DNA of 64,000 nucleotides from Glossina fuscipes (lineage: Eukaryota > Arthropoda > Insecta > Diptera > Glossinidae): positions 23,410,088-23,474,087 of the forward strand of contig NW_023998415.1 in NCBI RefSeq assembly GCF_014805625.2, written 5' to 3'. Position numbers and translations under genes: made by a program. A model generated the notes under the pieces. That model did no database searches and was not told where the DNA came from. It saw nothing but the letters and a program-made list of their open reading frames with translations. Below, piece by piece: positions 13,936 through 24,088 of the stretch (position 1 is the stretch's first letter; every line of letters begins with the position of its first letter).

Positions 13936-14127
13936 TGGTTGCTGTTGCTGCTGCTGTCGATGTATCGGCATTGAGCTATTAGAGCTGGTGGTCGATTTAT
14001 AGCCACCTGCTCGGCGTGGTGGATGACCAAAACTCAAACCAGATCCGCCAGCTCCCGAGAGAGAGGCAGCAACCCTTGATCTGCCGAAGCCACATTGCTG
14101 CGAACGTTTATCGATCCAAAAATGCAT
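12600..14127 (-). CDS. Two-membrane-segment protein with PPxY motifs, unrecognised
   Basis: Two coding exons join in frame: 14127-13370 and 13299-12600. The 70-bp intron begins GTACGT and ends TTTACAG. The product has 485 residues. Its first half is low-complexity and rich in Q, N, S and H, with a polyQ tract from CAG/CAA codons at about 13,905-13,960. Hydrophobic segments at about residues 340-361 and 367-390 are joined by a short polar loop (DHQGTG), suggesting a membrane hairpin. The C-terminal tail carries PPPY (about 450-453) and PPSY (about 477-480), which fit the PPxY ligand of WW domains such as those of Nedd4-type ubiquitin ligases. The start is the first Met of the open frame, and non-coding 5' exons are possible. 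I do not recognise the family. An adaptor recruiting a ligase to membranes is an inference from the motifs only. Confidence 0.8.
13300..13369 (-). other. Intron of the PPxY-protein gene
   Basis: On the minus strand GGGTACGT opens and TTTGTTTACAG closes a 70-bp intron. The split codon reads GG+T (Gly). Without the splice the upstream frame ends after 11 more residues. Confidence 0.85.
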
Positions 14128-14764
14128 AATCCAAGTCAGCTTTACAATAAATCAAATCAAAATAATAAACTGCTATCAGTCTTATACACGTTTACACTTA
14201 ATTATCTACACCTATATATTCTGCGCATATACACATTTATAGATATGGGAACGCTTAATCGCTAAAAAAGGTCAAAGCACTCAAACAAACAATAAAAATA
14301 CGCACAATTAGTTTTGCCTATAAGCCGCCCTCACGCCTAACAGGAACCAAGAAAAAGTATTTCTTTGTTATGCCACAAACAAATATTAATATATAATGTT
14401 TGTGCCTAAAACACGATTACGTTTATAGTGCATATACGCACACAGTGCACATATACATGTGCGCGATATTTAAAGAAGGCTTGACAGTTCGGCCTCATGA
14501 AAAGCAAAACAAAAGTACATTTTTATTAACAAGGTCAGGTGGAAACGAAAAATATGCAGAATTTACGAACTGATGATTTACTAAAATAGCAAGCATGGTT
14601 GCCTAACACAAGCGAAACTGAATATTACATTTATGTACATTGTATCTTACATCCGCAACTATCCCTCACAGACGAACAACTGAGCCATATCTACTCATAT
14701 CTATGTAAAGCTGTATTCATGATGTAGTATGAATAGTTCATTACCCAAGCACGTAGTCAATACC

Positions 14765-15275
14765 TTATTATATCCTTCATCGAAGAATGAAGTGTATATT
14801 CAGTTTGTCAAGACGTTTGCAAAACGTCCAAAAGAAAGCCTCGAAGATCCCATAACGTATGTATATATTCTTGGTTAGCATCAAATTCTGAATCGATCTA
14901 AGCATGTCCGTCTACCCATCTGTATAAAGTCTGTTGCAAACATTCTTCAAAATGAAAATACCGTCTTCATATTTGGCAGAAACATTGGAAGTTCTTCCAC
15001 GCAAATTGTCGTTGAAAATGGGCAAATCCATCGAAGGACACATCTACGGTACTACGTAAAATGAAAACACCTCTGTTTTTCAGAAGGAGTAAAATATTGG
15101 ACTTTGCAACAACCCCTTTTACTTTGTAAATGGAAAAAACCAGCCACGCCCACTCTATATTATAGAGGAGGGAAATGTAGTTGTTTCGCATTTTATGTTT
15201 CTTTTAAGATAACGATGATGGGTATAAAAGATTCCGTCTGGACCGTATATAATTTTGTTACTTCTTTGTTTATAT
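14765..15275 (-). mobile_element. INE-1/DINE-like element copy
   Basis: The inverted copy contains ATCCTTCATCGAAGAATGAA at the tail, CATGTCCGTCTACCCATCTG at about 14,904, the ACACCTCTGTTTTTCAGAAG block at about 15,068, GCCACGCCCACTC at about 15,144, and a decayed hairpin end (CCGTCTGGACCG) at about 15,232. It shares these blocks, in this order, with the copy at 58,960-59,600. Confidence 0.6.
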
Positions 15276-15754
15276 ATAACAAATTCTAACAATCAAAAAA
15301 CGAAGGCCATTATTTTAAATATCGTAGACTGCATAATTTTTGCTATATAGCAATAAGAAAATCCTTAAAAGAATTTCATAGGTTTCTGTAAATTTCTCCA
15401 AAGACTTGAATATTTGATGCAGAGATTATCGTCGGTTTCTATAATTGTTGCACTCTGAAATGTCTCCCGATGTAGATTAGTACAACTGTTGACTCGCTTG
15501 TCAGTACACAGTGGGCAGTAGACAATCGCAGTGAATGTTATGAAGAAGTTGAGCAGAATAATAAAATTTCGTACCGATCAGATAGTTTTTTAAAGTAGCG
15601 CCGCAGAGTTCAACTTAATTAGTAATTAACACACATATATTTAATACAAGCATATGGAAAATCATATTTCATAAAAGCAGCATCGGTGGAAACGAATTCT
15701 TCCCAAGCCTTTTTTTGTCATTTTCCATTCTCAGAAATATCTCTATAGTCATTA

Positions 15755-16600
15755 ACAAATAAGAAAATTATATTCGATCATGCCGAGAACCGTGATCCTA
15801 GAAAAAACAAAACAAGTAAAAGAACTAAATTTTCGTGCTCTACAGTGTAGAGTGGGCGCAGCTGATTTCTTCTATATTCAAAAGTTATTGCCGCATAGAC
15901 ATGTGGGCGTTGTAGGCGTGTCCTTTAAAAAAGTCTATGTAGATGTCAAATTCTTTTGCAAATTTTGTAAGCGATATCTACATTTTCGCTAATGGAAGAA
16001 TGTTTACCACATATACTGCAAAGTTACGCAAACAGACAGATGGACATGTTTAGGTGCATTCAAGGATTGTAACTGGCCAAGAACTTGCAAACTTGATGGG
16101 GTTTTTGAAGCTTGTATCTGGGTTGTAAAGATATCGAAAAACCCATTAAATTTTGATATACTATAATATTGGGAAGGCGTGGTCATTTTTTTCCATTTTT
16201 ATGCACAAATGCTAGAGCATCGCCCATAGAATATGCGGTATCTGCTATAGTTATGAGTAATGAGTAATGAAAAGATCAATTTTTCATTCCACTTGAGAAC
16301 CAGAGGTGTACTCAGTTTACGTGATGATGTGGGCGTGTCCTTCAATGCATTTGGTCCATTTTCAATACCAACCTGAGTGGAAGAACTTCCAACGTTTCTG
16401 CCGAACAGACGCACAACTAGACAGAGGGACATGCTTAAATCGAATCAGAATTCGATGCTGATTAAGAATATATAGACATTGTAGGGTCTCTGTTGCTTCC
16501 TTCTCGGCATTGCAAGCGTTTTGCCAAAATGCTCTTCTTTCGGTGAAGGGTATAGAAATATTTTTTTCGCTGCAAGAGTAAGCGAGGTTTCCATTCAATT
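15755..16600 (+). mobile_element. INE-1/DINE-like element copy
   Basis: It begins with TAAGAAAATTATATTCGATC at 15,760. It carries GTGGGCG/GGCGTG blocks, a CAGACAGATGGACATG core at about 16,032, CATCGCCCATAGAATATGCG at about 16,217 and a second core, CAGACGCACAACTAGACAGA, at about 16,405. The two cores suggest an internal duplication or two nested copies. Confidence 0.6.
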
Positions 16601-16609
16601 TGTAAAGCG

Positions 16610-17998
16610 ACAGGGGACTAACAGTATATACAGATAGTGTTATTCATTCATTTGTTTTTCCATTTCTGATTGTCTTTGGCTTTTCACATTGACTATAGCG
16701 AGAGTGGTATCAATCAATATTGTCTATTGAGAGATCAGCGTCATCTTAAAATCCAAAGGTTTTAAATATCATTTCGTTGAATTTGGATTTTTTTTTTTTT
16801 TTGAAACTTTTTGATAGATTAATAGATTTGAAAAAAAGTGGAAACGAAAAGTGAAAAACATGTATTGAAAAAATAGAATTGAAAATTCTTTGCATTCAAA
16901 GCCCGCACGCTTTAAAACTGAATACATGCATCCAATGCAAAATGATCAATGGATTTCACAAACAGTTTTTCACGCAACTTAAGACCTGCCAGTTGCATGC
17001 AAATATGACTTTTAATTTAGTGTCATTGTGTGAGTAGATATTCGGTTTACCTTACAATTAAAATAATTCACACATATACGTATACATATGCTGATATATA
17101 TATATATATATATTACTGTACGAAAGTAAATACTTGGCATATACCGATATTTTCAGTGAATGTTCAATATCCACCTAACCCACAACATATCTGAACATTA
17201 ATTATATTCTGAAAGGGATACCCCATAAGCGTCATTTGTCGCTACCAGCCACAATAGAGATAGTGTATCTAATCTTTACTCGTTATTCACCTATAAATGA
17301 TATCATTTCTGATCGAAACGAAACGAAATATTTCATAATTTATTGAAGACATATCGGATTTCGGAAAACAAGAATCTAATAATCAATCTTCAAGAGTTCG
17401 GATAAAAGATAGAATGCCATTTTTCTCCTGCACGAAATTTCTTCGAAAGTAATGAAAGTTTTACAATGCCATGAGAAAAGCGTAAAAGCATAGACATAAC
17501 ATTAAGACATATGGACACATGGATCGCTACTGTCTTAATTTAATTGAAATACTCTTTAATTATAAGATAATTACTGCTATAATAAGGCTTTTAAAGTTTT
17601 TTTTTTTTTTTTTTTTTTTTTTAATAGAATATATTTGCTATGCTCTAGACAGACATGTGTATATGGAAATCTTCATGTATACATATGTATACACTTCGAT
17701 AAATATGTGTATGTACAAACAAATGCATGTGAAAAGTCAGCAAATTTAATTGAATCAGCAGACAAGTGTGCAGTGCTTGAAGCATTCGTGACATTTTAAT
17801 AAAAAAATTGTGTTAGGAAAATGTTAGGAAGACATTGATATATATATANNNNNNNNNNNNNNNNNNNNNNNNNNNNNNNNNNNNNNNNNNNNNNNNNNNN
17901 NNNNNNNNNNNNNNNNNNNNNNNNNNNNNNNNNNNNNNNNNNNNNNNNATATATATATATATATATGATATATATATATATGATATATATATATATGA

Positions 17999-18035
<37 letters not shown>

Positions 18036-18438
18036 ATATATGCATATATGTACTTATCTATATAAATGCATGGATATACTTATATATATATACACTTGTG
18101 TGTGTGTGTGTGTTTGTGTGTGTGTTTGTGTGTGGGTGAAGAGAAGAAAGAGGGGCGGGGGGTGGGGGAACTTTGTCTGCATATGTATATGTATCATTGC
18201 AGTGTACTTAACTGACACTGTTTGATGCAAGGATATGCTTTTCGCAACTCGTGCGTGCATTTGCAAAAGTTTAAGAAATTCTTTCCACAAAGCACATCTT
18301 GAATTGTATTTTGATTTCAATTCGCAAATTTCGAAAATCTTAAAATATTACAAATAAGTTAATTATCACAAATTACCTTAACGAATTTCTGTTTCGAATT
18401 TTATAAAATATATATATAAATATGTATATATATATAGG

Positions 18439-18477
<39 letters not shown>

Positions 18478-20430
18478 TATTTATATATCTTTTTTCTTGA
18501 ATTCCATAATTTTAGTTCATTTTAATGCTGATCTTACTTTCCCATTGCACATATTGTTGCATGCAATGATTTTAGGAATGCAAACAAGCCTCCCGAACAA
18601 TAGGAGCATAAAAGTCCTTGATAAATTTTCTTGGACATTGCCTTTGCTGGTATGTGTGTCTCACATATTTAAATTTATTTAAATTTTTCTACTTTTCTTT
18701 ATGAATCATTTCGCATTTGATTCCTTTCGTATTATAATATAATTACAATAATTACTTTCACTTTTCTTTTCTCTTAATCTTACTTCAAATTGTGTTTATT
18801 TTTCTTTTTTTCAATATACTATTCACTTGTATTTGAAAAAAATATTTCTACTTTTCATGGCAAGATTTATATCACATGTTTGGTTTTGAGAACACGCACA
18901 TATATACACATGCACTGGGATGGTTGACAAAACACTAAAACTCGTTTTTATAGCTTGCAGTTCTTCAAAAACTTTCAAACACTTTGTTTTGATATATGTT
19001 ATGTGTTCAGTATTTCTAACAGGAGAAGGCAATCGGAGCAATCGGAATAATCATCTCCTTCTTAATAAAAACGAACGCAGCAAGAGTAAGTAATTACGAG
19101 CGAATAAAAAAAATAACTACATAAATATAATACTTGGATGAAACGCAAGCGCAGGTTTTCAAAACTTTCATCTCTTTCTTTTCCATGAGATATGTGCGTT
19201 AAAACTTTTTAAAGCTTTTTTTACGGACGTTATTTAGAGGGCCCTTAAAATAGAAGGAAAAATTTACAAAATTGTTTATCATTTTTTACATTGATTAAAT
19301 ATATATATATATATATATATGTTTATGTGTATGTTTATGTGTTCTTTTCATTCCCTTTACAATTGCGAATGAGAGAGCGCATAAACTCTATGGTATATAT
19401 AATGAGTTAGCGCGCGAATTATAATTCTCTTAGCCTCATTTTCGTTGTTCTTTGTCGGGCCGTCTATTAAAATGAAAATATTAAAAACTAATATATGCGT
19501 AGCTTACTTTGATACTAAATTTGTGTCTTCTCCACGAACGATGTCTTCCGACAAGTTTCGCGGACTTATTTCTCGATTATGTGTGTCAAGTGTCAAGGCA
19601 TCTTGAGCACCCCTTCCATCCATTGAGTTGCCAAAATGGACAAAGCTTGTCACATAACTCATTCTAGTTATCGCTCAATTTCTCAATTAGGATTAATCCC
19701 TTTCCCCTCTATTAACGAATTACCAAAGATGCCGATCTCTCAACATCAAAAACTAGAATATTCCATACTGTTGTACTCGCTTCACCCTTTCACACCCTTT
19801 CACACCCTTACTTATCAACCTAATAAATATCGTTATATTCTTACATCTTTAAACACACAAGTAAAACCCTAGACAGGACCGCGACCCACCATTAAGGACG
19901 GCACACCACTTCGCTTAATACAATTATTGATATAAGAATATTTCAAAATAAAGCATTACATACGAAGAGGTCGGGGAAAGAGTGGGGTTCGACGCAAATC
20001 GCTAGCGCTCGCCGTTGTCTCTCAAAAATTGCAACGTACAGAATTGAATAGAAGAATATAAGACGAATAAACCGATAAACGAGCTTGGAAACAGAAAGTG
20101 ATTTTAAATCGATCGGCATAATAAAAAGTGACTCTATCTCAAGTCCTTCTGGGTGCTGTGTACTTTCGCACCTTGTATCACAAAGGTTGTAAAGTGTGGA
20201 AATACGTAGTTGGACTCGAGTAAGTCGAGTTCGCTAATAGTCACAGAGAAAGCTCACAATTTTAAAATGTCACCAGTTTCCGCATAGAAGCATGACACTG
20301 ATGGTGAAAAAATTTCATATCACTGTTCCCAATTAAATGAATTGATTCGTGTAAGTTCGTCGCACTATCATGTCATACAATGACGTTTGAAAGGTGGCAC
20401 AAAAAGAAGTTATGATATTCGTTAAAGGAA
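16610..20430. other. Non-coding stretch with microsatellites
   Basis: It holds (TA)n tracts at about 17,095, 18,420-18,480 and 19,300, a poly(T) run at about 17,597-17,622, a (TG)n tract at about 18,098-18,137, and a decamer repeat of the type CACCCTTTCA at about 19,783-19,810. No exon is supported on either strand. Confidence 0.5.
17849..17948. other. Assembly gap (100 N)
   Basis: Exactly 100 N lie between (TA)n and GATATATATATAT repeat text. This is a scaffold gap of nominal length within a microsatellite. Confidence 0.99.
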
Positions 20431-20439
20431 CGAAAATTT

Positions 20440-21030
20440 TCACGATATTCGTTCATTCTACAATATCGTCTCAATCAAGGCGGTAAAGTTTCGCACTTTC
20501 GTAAAAAAATTCGTGGTGTGAAATGTCGGCACCTGGCAAATAATTTCTATTCTGAAAATTTCAATGTTAAAAAGGGGTCGCTGTGTGGTGGACCAATTGT
20601 TTATAAAGTCGATGGAATTTTTCAAAAAATTTGGGCAAAATCGACACATTTCACCGTATGACATCACCGCTAAAGTAAACATTGGACAAAAAACAGTTTC
20701 AGATCATCCGCACGGGCGATGAAAAGATGAGAGAAGATAGCGACCTAAAATCGATAAATGTGCGCGAGTGGTGAGAAAACCGGGATTGACGGCAAGCAAG
20801 GTAATGGTTGGGCGTGTTGAATGCGATTGCAGCGTAAGCGTACACCTTGAAATGCCCCACCCTGACCAGACGGCTGGTTCCTCTCTCTCCCCAGTTAACA
20901 ACTCGCCGCACTCGATGACGACAATGTCTCTCGGCTTGGAGCTTAATTCAGAAATTCTGAAAGTCTCTCAATACTGTAAGACTGACTTCAAAAAGGACCA
21001 GAAATCCATCACGTACATGTTTTTGTGACT
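20440..21030 (+). pseudogene. Decayed mariner-type transposase fragment
   Basis: Around 20,697 the translation reads FQIIRTGDEK, close to the HRIVTGDEKW block of mariner transposases. About 75 bases later, in another frame, it reads VRKPGLTASKVMVG, close to the KPGLTxxKVMLxVWWD block, followed by a PHPDQT segment where mariners have the LLPxxQT block. Frameshifts and stops separate the pieces. Terminal inverted repeats were not found. The N-terminal part is not readable. Confidence 0.45.
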
Positions 21031-21239
21031 TTGCTTCGCATTTCTATACAAGAGACGAGATACTCAACCGCTTGATTCTTCCATTTGTGTTTATAAAAAA
21101 AATTTAACTTGGGATATGTCATACGTCGATAAGCCGATCAACTGATACTGTGGACTTCCCAAAATCAGAACGCAATATCAATTTAATATACTACTTTAGT
21201 AGAACTACAAGACTCAATATCTGATTTACTTTTCTAAAA

Positions 21240-21930
21240 TGGAGTCGATAGTGTATGTGGTCGCTGCTCGATATCTTCATATTTGCGAACGGGAGAATGT
21301 TTATCGCAGACACTACACATATGGGCAGACGGTTAGACGGGCAGATAGGCCGACGAACAGAGAAACATGCTTAGGTGCATCTAGAATTTGAAACTAACCA
21401 AGAATTTGTATGCTTTATGGGGTTTTTGAAACTTACTTCTGCTCGTTATGAAGGTATTAAAAAAAATGAAAATTTTATCCGCTATAACATTGCGTCCATT
21501 GTCCATTTTTTCCCTTTTTTATACAAATCGTACAGGATGGCCCATAGATTATACGTTCTAATTTTTCTACATTTATCAGCTATAGTTTATGAATAATAAT
21601 CAAAAAACCAATTTATTATTCCTTTCGAAGCCCAGCGGCGTTCTCACTTTGCATAGTACTGTATGCGTGTCCTCCGACCGATTTGGCCTAGTTTCAATAG
21701 CAATCTTGCGTACAAGAAGAACTACCAATGTTTTCGCCGAATATGAAGTCGGTAGTCTCATGTTTACGGCCAAGAGTATGTTTGCAAAAGACATTGCAAG
21801 GACGGACAGACGGACAAGCGGACAGCGGGCAAGGGCACATACTTCAATCGATTCGGAATTTGACACTGATCAATAATATATATACCTTTTAAGCTTTCTG
21901 AATATACCCCTCATCCTTCGATGATTGGTA
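21240..21930 (+). mobile_element. INE-1/DINE-like element copy
   Basis: It has blocks in common with 15,755-16,600 and 40,530-40,930: AGAATGTTTATCGCAGACAC, AATTTGAAACTAACCAAGAA, and GGCCCATAGATTATAC. A second part carries GGACGGACAGACGGACAAGC at about 21,810. It ends in CTCATCCTTCGATGATTGGT, the inverted form of the tail seen at 14,770 and 28,500. Confidence 0.6.
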
Positions 21931-21934
21931 TAAG

Positions 21935-22310
21935 TCGACATGTATGTGCCGTGTATTTTCGCATATCAATTATGGCATTTATTTGCCTTCTTTTGTTCTT
22001 CTCTTTTTGTTTTAAAGTCTTTCAAATTGTTTAACCGTCCTTTGTATTAAGTAATTCATGTCCACTTGTTTCAGAATTTCAACGGATCTCTGGCAAATTC
22101 TAATTTCACTGCTACTTGGTTTGTGTCCAAATTAATATACGTGCACACATGTTGAGTACATTGGAAAATCAAATTTCATCTCTATATGCTCCCTACATGA
22201 TAGCGTAATAATACAATCACTCAGCGTATGTTCGTTTTATTTATATGTTCAGCTAACATTTCTCCTGTTTCAACACAACTTAGTTGGGGACAGTCAAAAA
22301 TTCGATCCGA

Positions 22311-22342
<32 letters not shown>

Positions 22343-22788
22343 GATATACTCTTTGCTTCTTACACAGATATTCTCTTTTATATATTGCGTTACGCTATTT
22401 TTCCAATTTTCTCTTTCCTTGTGGAACTGTTTTTCATATTTTCATTGAAATTTTCATTTTCATTTTCCCAAACTGCAGATAGACAAGATGAGAGCAAGAT
22501 CCTAAAGAAAAATTGAACGAGAAACAGACCCTAAAAATTACTAAGGAAAAACATTAGAAGCTTATTGTGTAAGTTTCAACATAAAAATCGCTTACTATAT
22601 TTAAACGAAAAGAACCAGCTAACTTATATAAAAATAGTCTAATTTTAGAAATTCTAAAAAGAAAATATCTTAAACAACAATAGAAATTATGTTATACGTA
22701 TGCCTAGGTTCCTCATTGCAATAACAAGTGAGTTAAGCGTGAATAAAATGTAGTGAACGTAAATACAGTGAATATGACTTTATTTCAG
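21935..22788. other. Upstream flank of the PCM1-like ORF
   Basis: Non-coding and T-rich, with a (TA)n tract at about 22,317-22,342. The last 15 bases form a good splice acceptor (TTTATTTCAG ending at 22,788). This suggests that one or more 5' UTR exons lie within or before this stretch, but no donor could be assigned. Confidence 0.4.
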
Positions 22789-22800
22789 ATTTGATAAAGT

Positions 22801-23565
22801 ATGGTTAATGAAATTAATCAGCCTAAAGAGATCACGGAGAATGCTCAATTGGAGCAGCGATTAATTGCTTCAAGTCACGCATTATTGGAAATGCAAGCTG
22901 AACATAATCAATTAATGCAAAGCATGGAACAATTACGCGAAAGAGCTGGGGAACTGCAACAAATGCGCTTTCAACAATCGTCAGAACTGCAATCAAGTAG
23001 CACCCAATCGTCATCTTCAAAAATACAAACTAAGATCACTGAGGCAATTGAAACGAAGGAGGAAGCTATAGCAGAAAAATCGAAAGAATCCGTGCAATCC
23101 GAAGACGGGGATAAAAAAGCTGCTTCAGAAGCTGACTATATAAGTCAAAAATTAAATGAAATAGCTTTGCTTAAGGCTCAGTTTAAAAAAGTACAAAATT
23201 TGGTTAGTACTACGGAAATGATCGAAAAACATTTGAGTCAACAAACAACTAGTGCTTCAAATCTTAATAAAGAAATCGTCAGTGAGGAAAGTGAGAAAAG
23301 TGAAATCACTAGTACTTATGAGTGCGCTACAAGTTCTAAATCGCATAGTCTTTTGACCAAAACTTCGAGCATTTCGACATCTACCAATCAGACATCAAAT
23401 GAAGATAGCGACGATAAACGTCAACTATTAAATACTATGGTCGATATGTTTCAGGATTTATCTGGTGATTTAAAGGAGCAAGCGGACAACTTGCGTGCAG
23501 AGAGAGAGCGTATTAAAGCCTTAAAGGAAGATATTGTACGTCAAAAGCAACAATCAAAAAAATAA
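22801..23565 (+). CDS. Short PCM1-like coiled-coil protein (partial paralogue)
   Basis: An intact 254-residue ORF starts 12 bases after a TTTCAG acceptor at 22,788. Three coiled-coil segments align by eye, in order, with the large PCM1 homologue downstream. Residues about 16-55 (LEQRLIASSHALLEMQ) match LQQRLEASNRNIENM. About 110-147 (LLKAQFKKVQ, then TTEMIEKHL) match SQLKRLKEMM and VNMIETHT. About 206-250 (LKEQADNLRAERERIKALK) match LRAQAESLQAERNRIYALK. Linkers are Ser/Glu/Lys-rich. The intervening PCM1 sequence and all later exons are missing. The stop overlaps an AATAAA, so the 3' UTR could be very short. It is best read as a locally duplicated, shortened PCM1 module that may still bind PCM1-type coiled coils. 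The paralogy is my alignment; the function is inference. Confidence 0.75.
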   Translation: MVNEINQPKEITENAQLEQRLIASSHALLEMQAEHNQLMQSMEQLRERAGELQQMRFQQSSELQSSSTQSSSSKIQTKITEAIETKEEAIAEKSKESVQSEDGDKKAASEADYISQKLNEIALLKAQFKKVQNLVSTTEMIEKHLSQQTTSASNLNKEIVSEESEKSEITSTYECATSSKSHSLLTKTSSISTSTNQTSNEDSDDKRQLLNTMVDMFQDLSGDLKEQADNLRAERERIKALKEDIVRQKQQSKK

Positions 23566-24088
23566 ATATAATTTTTCAACGTTTCCTGCTTAGTATTAAT
23601 AATCCAAATTTTATTTATAATATTTTTTTTTTTTTTTGTTTTTTTGATTTCTAAATTTCATTCGTTTTCTTTAATTTTCGCTTTAATTTCGTGCAGTTGT
23701 TTTCGTAAAATTATTTATAAATATTAATGTATAATATTGTGGATTGCACATTAAAATAAGTTGATCTGGCAACGTAGTTTGTATCATTGTCAATAACCGG
23801 AATATGTTTTTGCTTTGCAAAAAATTTTCCCCCGAATAATTGTTTTTACACAAAAAGGAAAACCGAAAAGATTTCCAAAAAAAAGGAAAAAAGTCGCTTT
23901 TGTTCAATTTTAGAATCGCAAAAGGAAAAACTTTGCATAAGAAGGGATTTTAATTTATATAAAGAACTAAACACAGTAACATAAGAGGCCGAGTGCGAAT
24001 TTTACACATATGTGGTGTAAAAAATCGATGGAATTTTTTTTCATTGATCATTTAAGTTCAGTACAAAGGTTATCATTCGTTAACGATT

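Noticed and set aside
13765..13974. Plus-strand ORF with poly-Leu
   Set aside because: It is antisense to the polyQ/polyN-coding exon of the minus-strand PPxY gene.
17835..18065. ORFs across the N gap made of Ile/Tyr repeats
   Set aside because: They are translations of (TA)n and of N.
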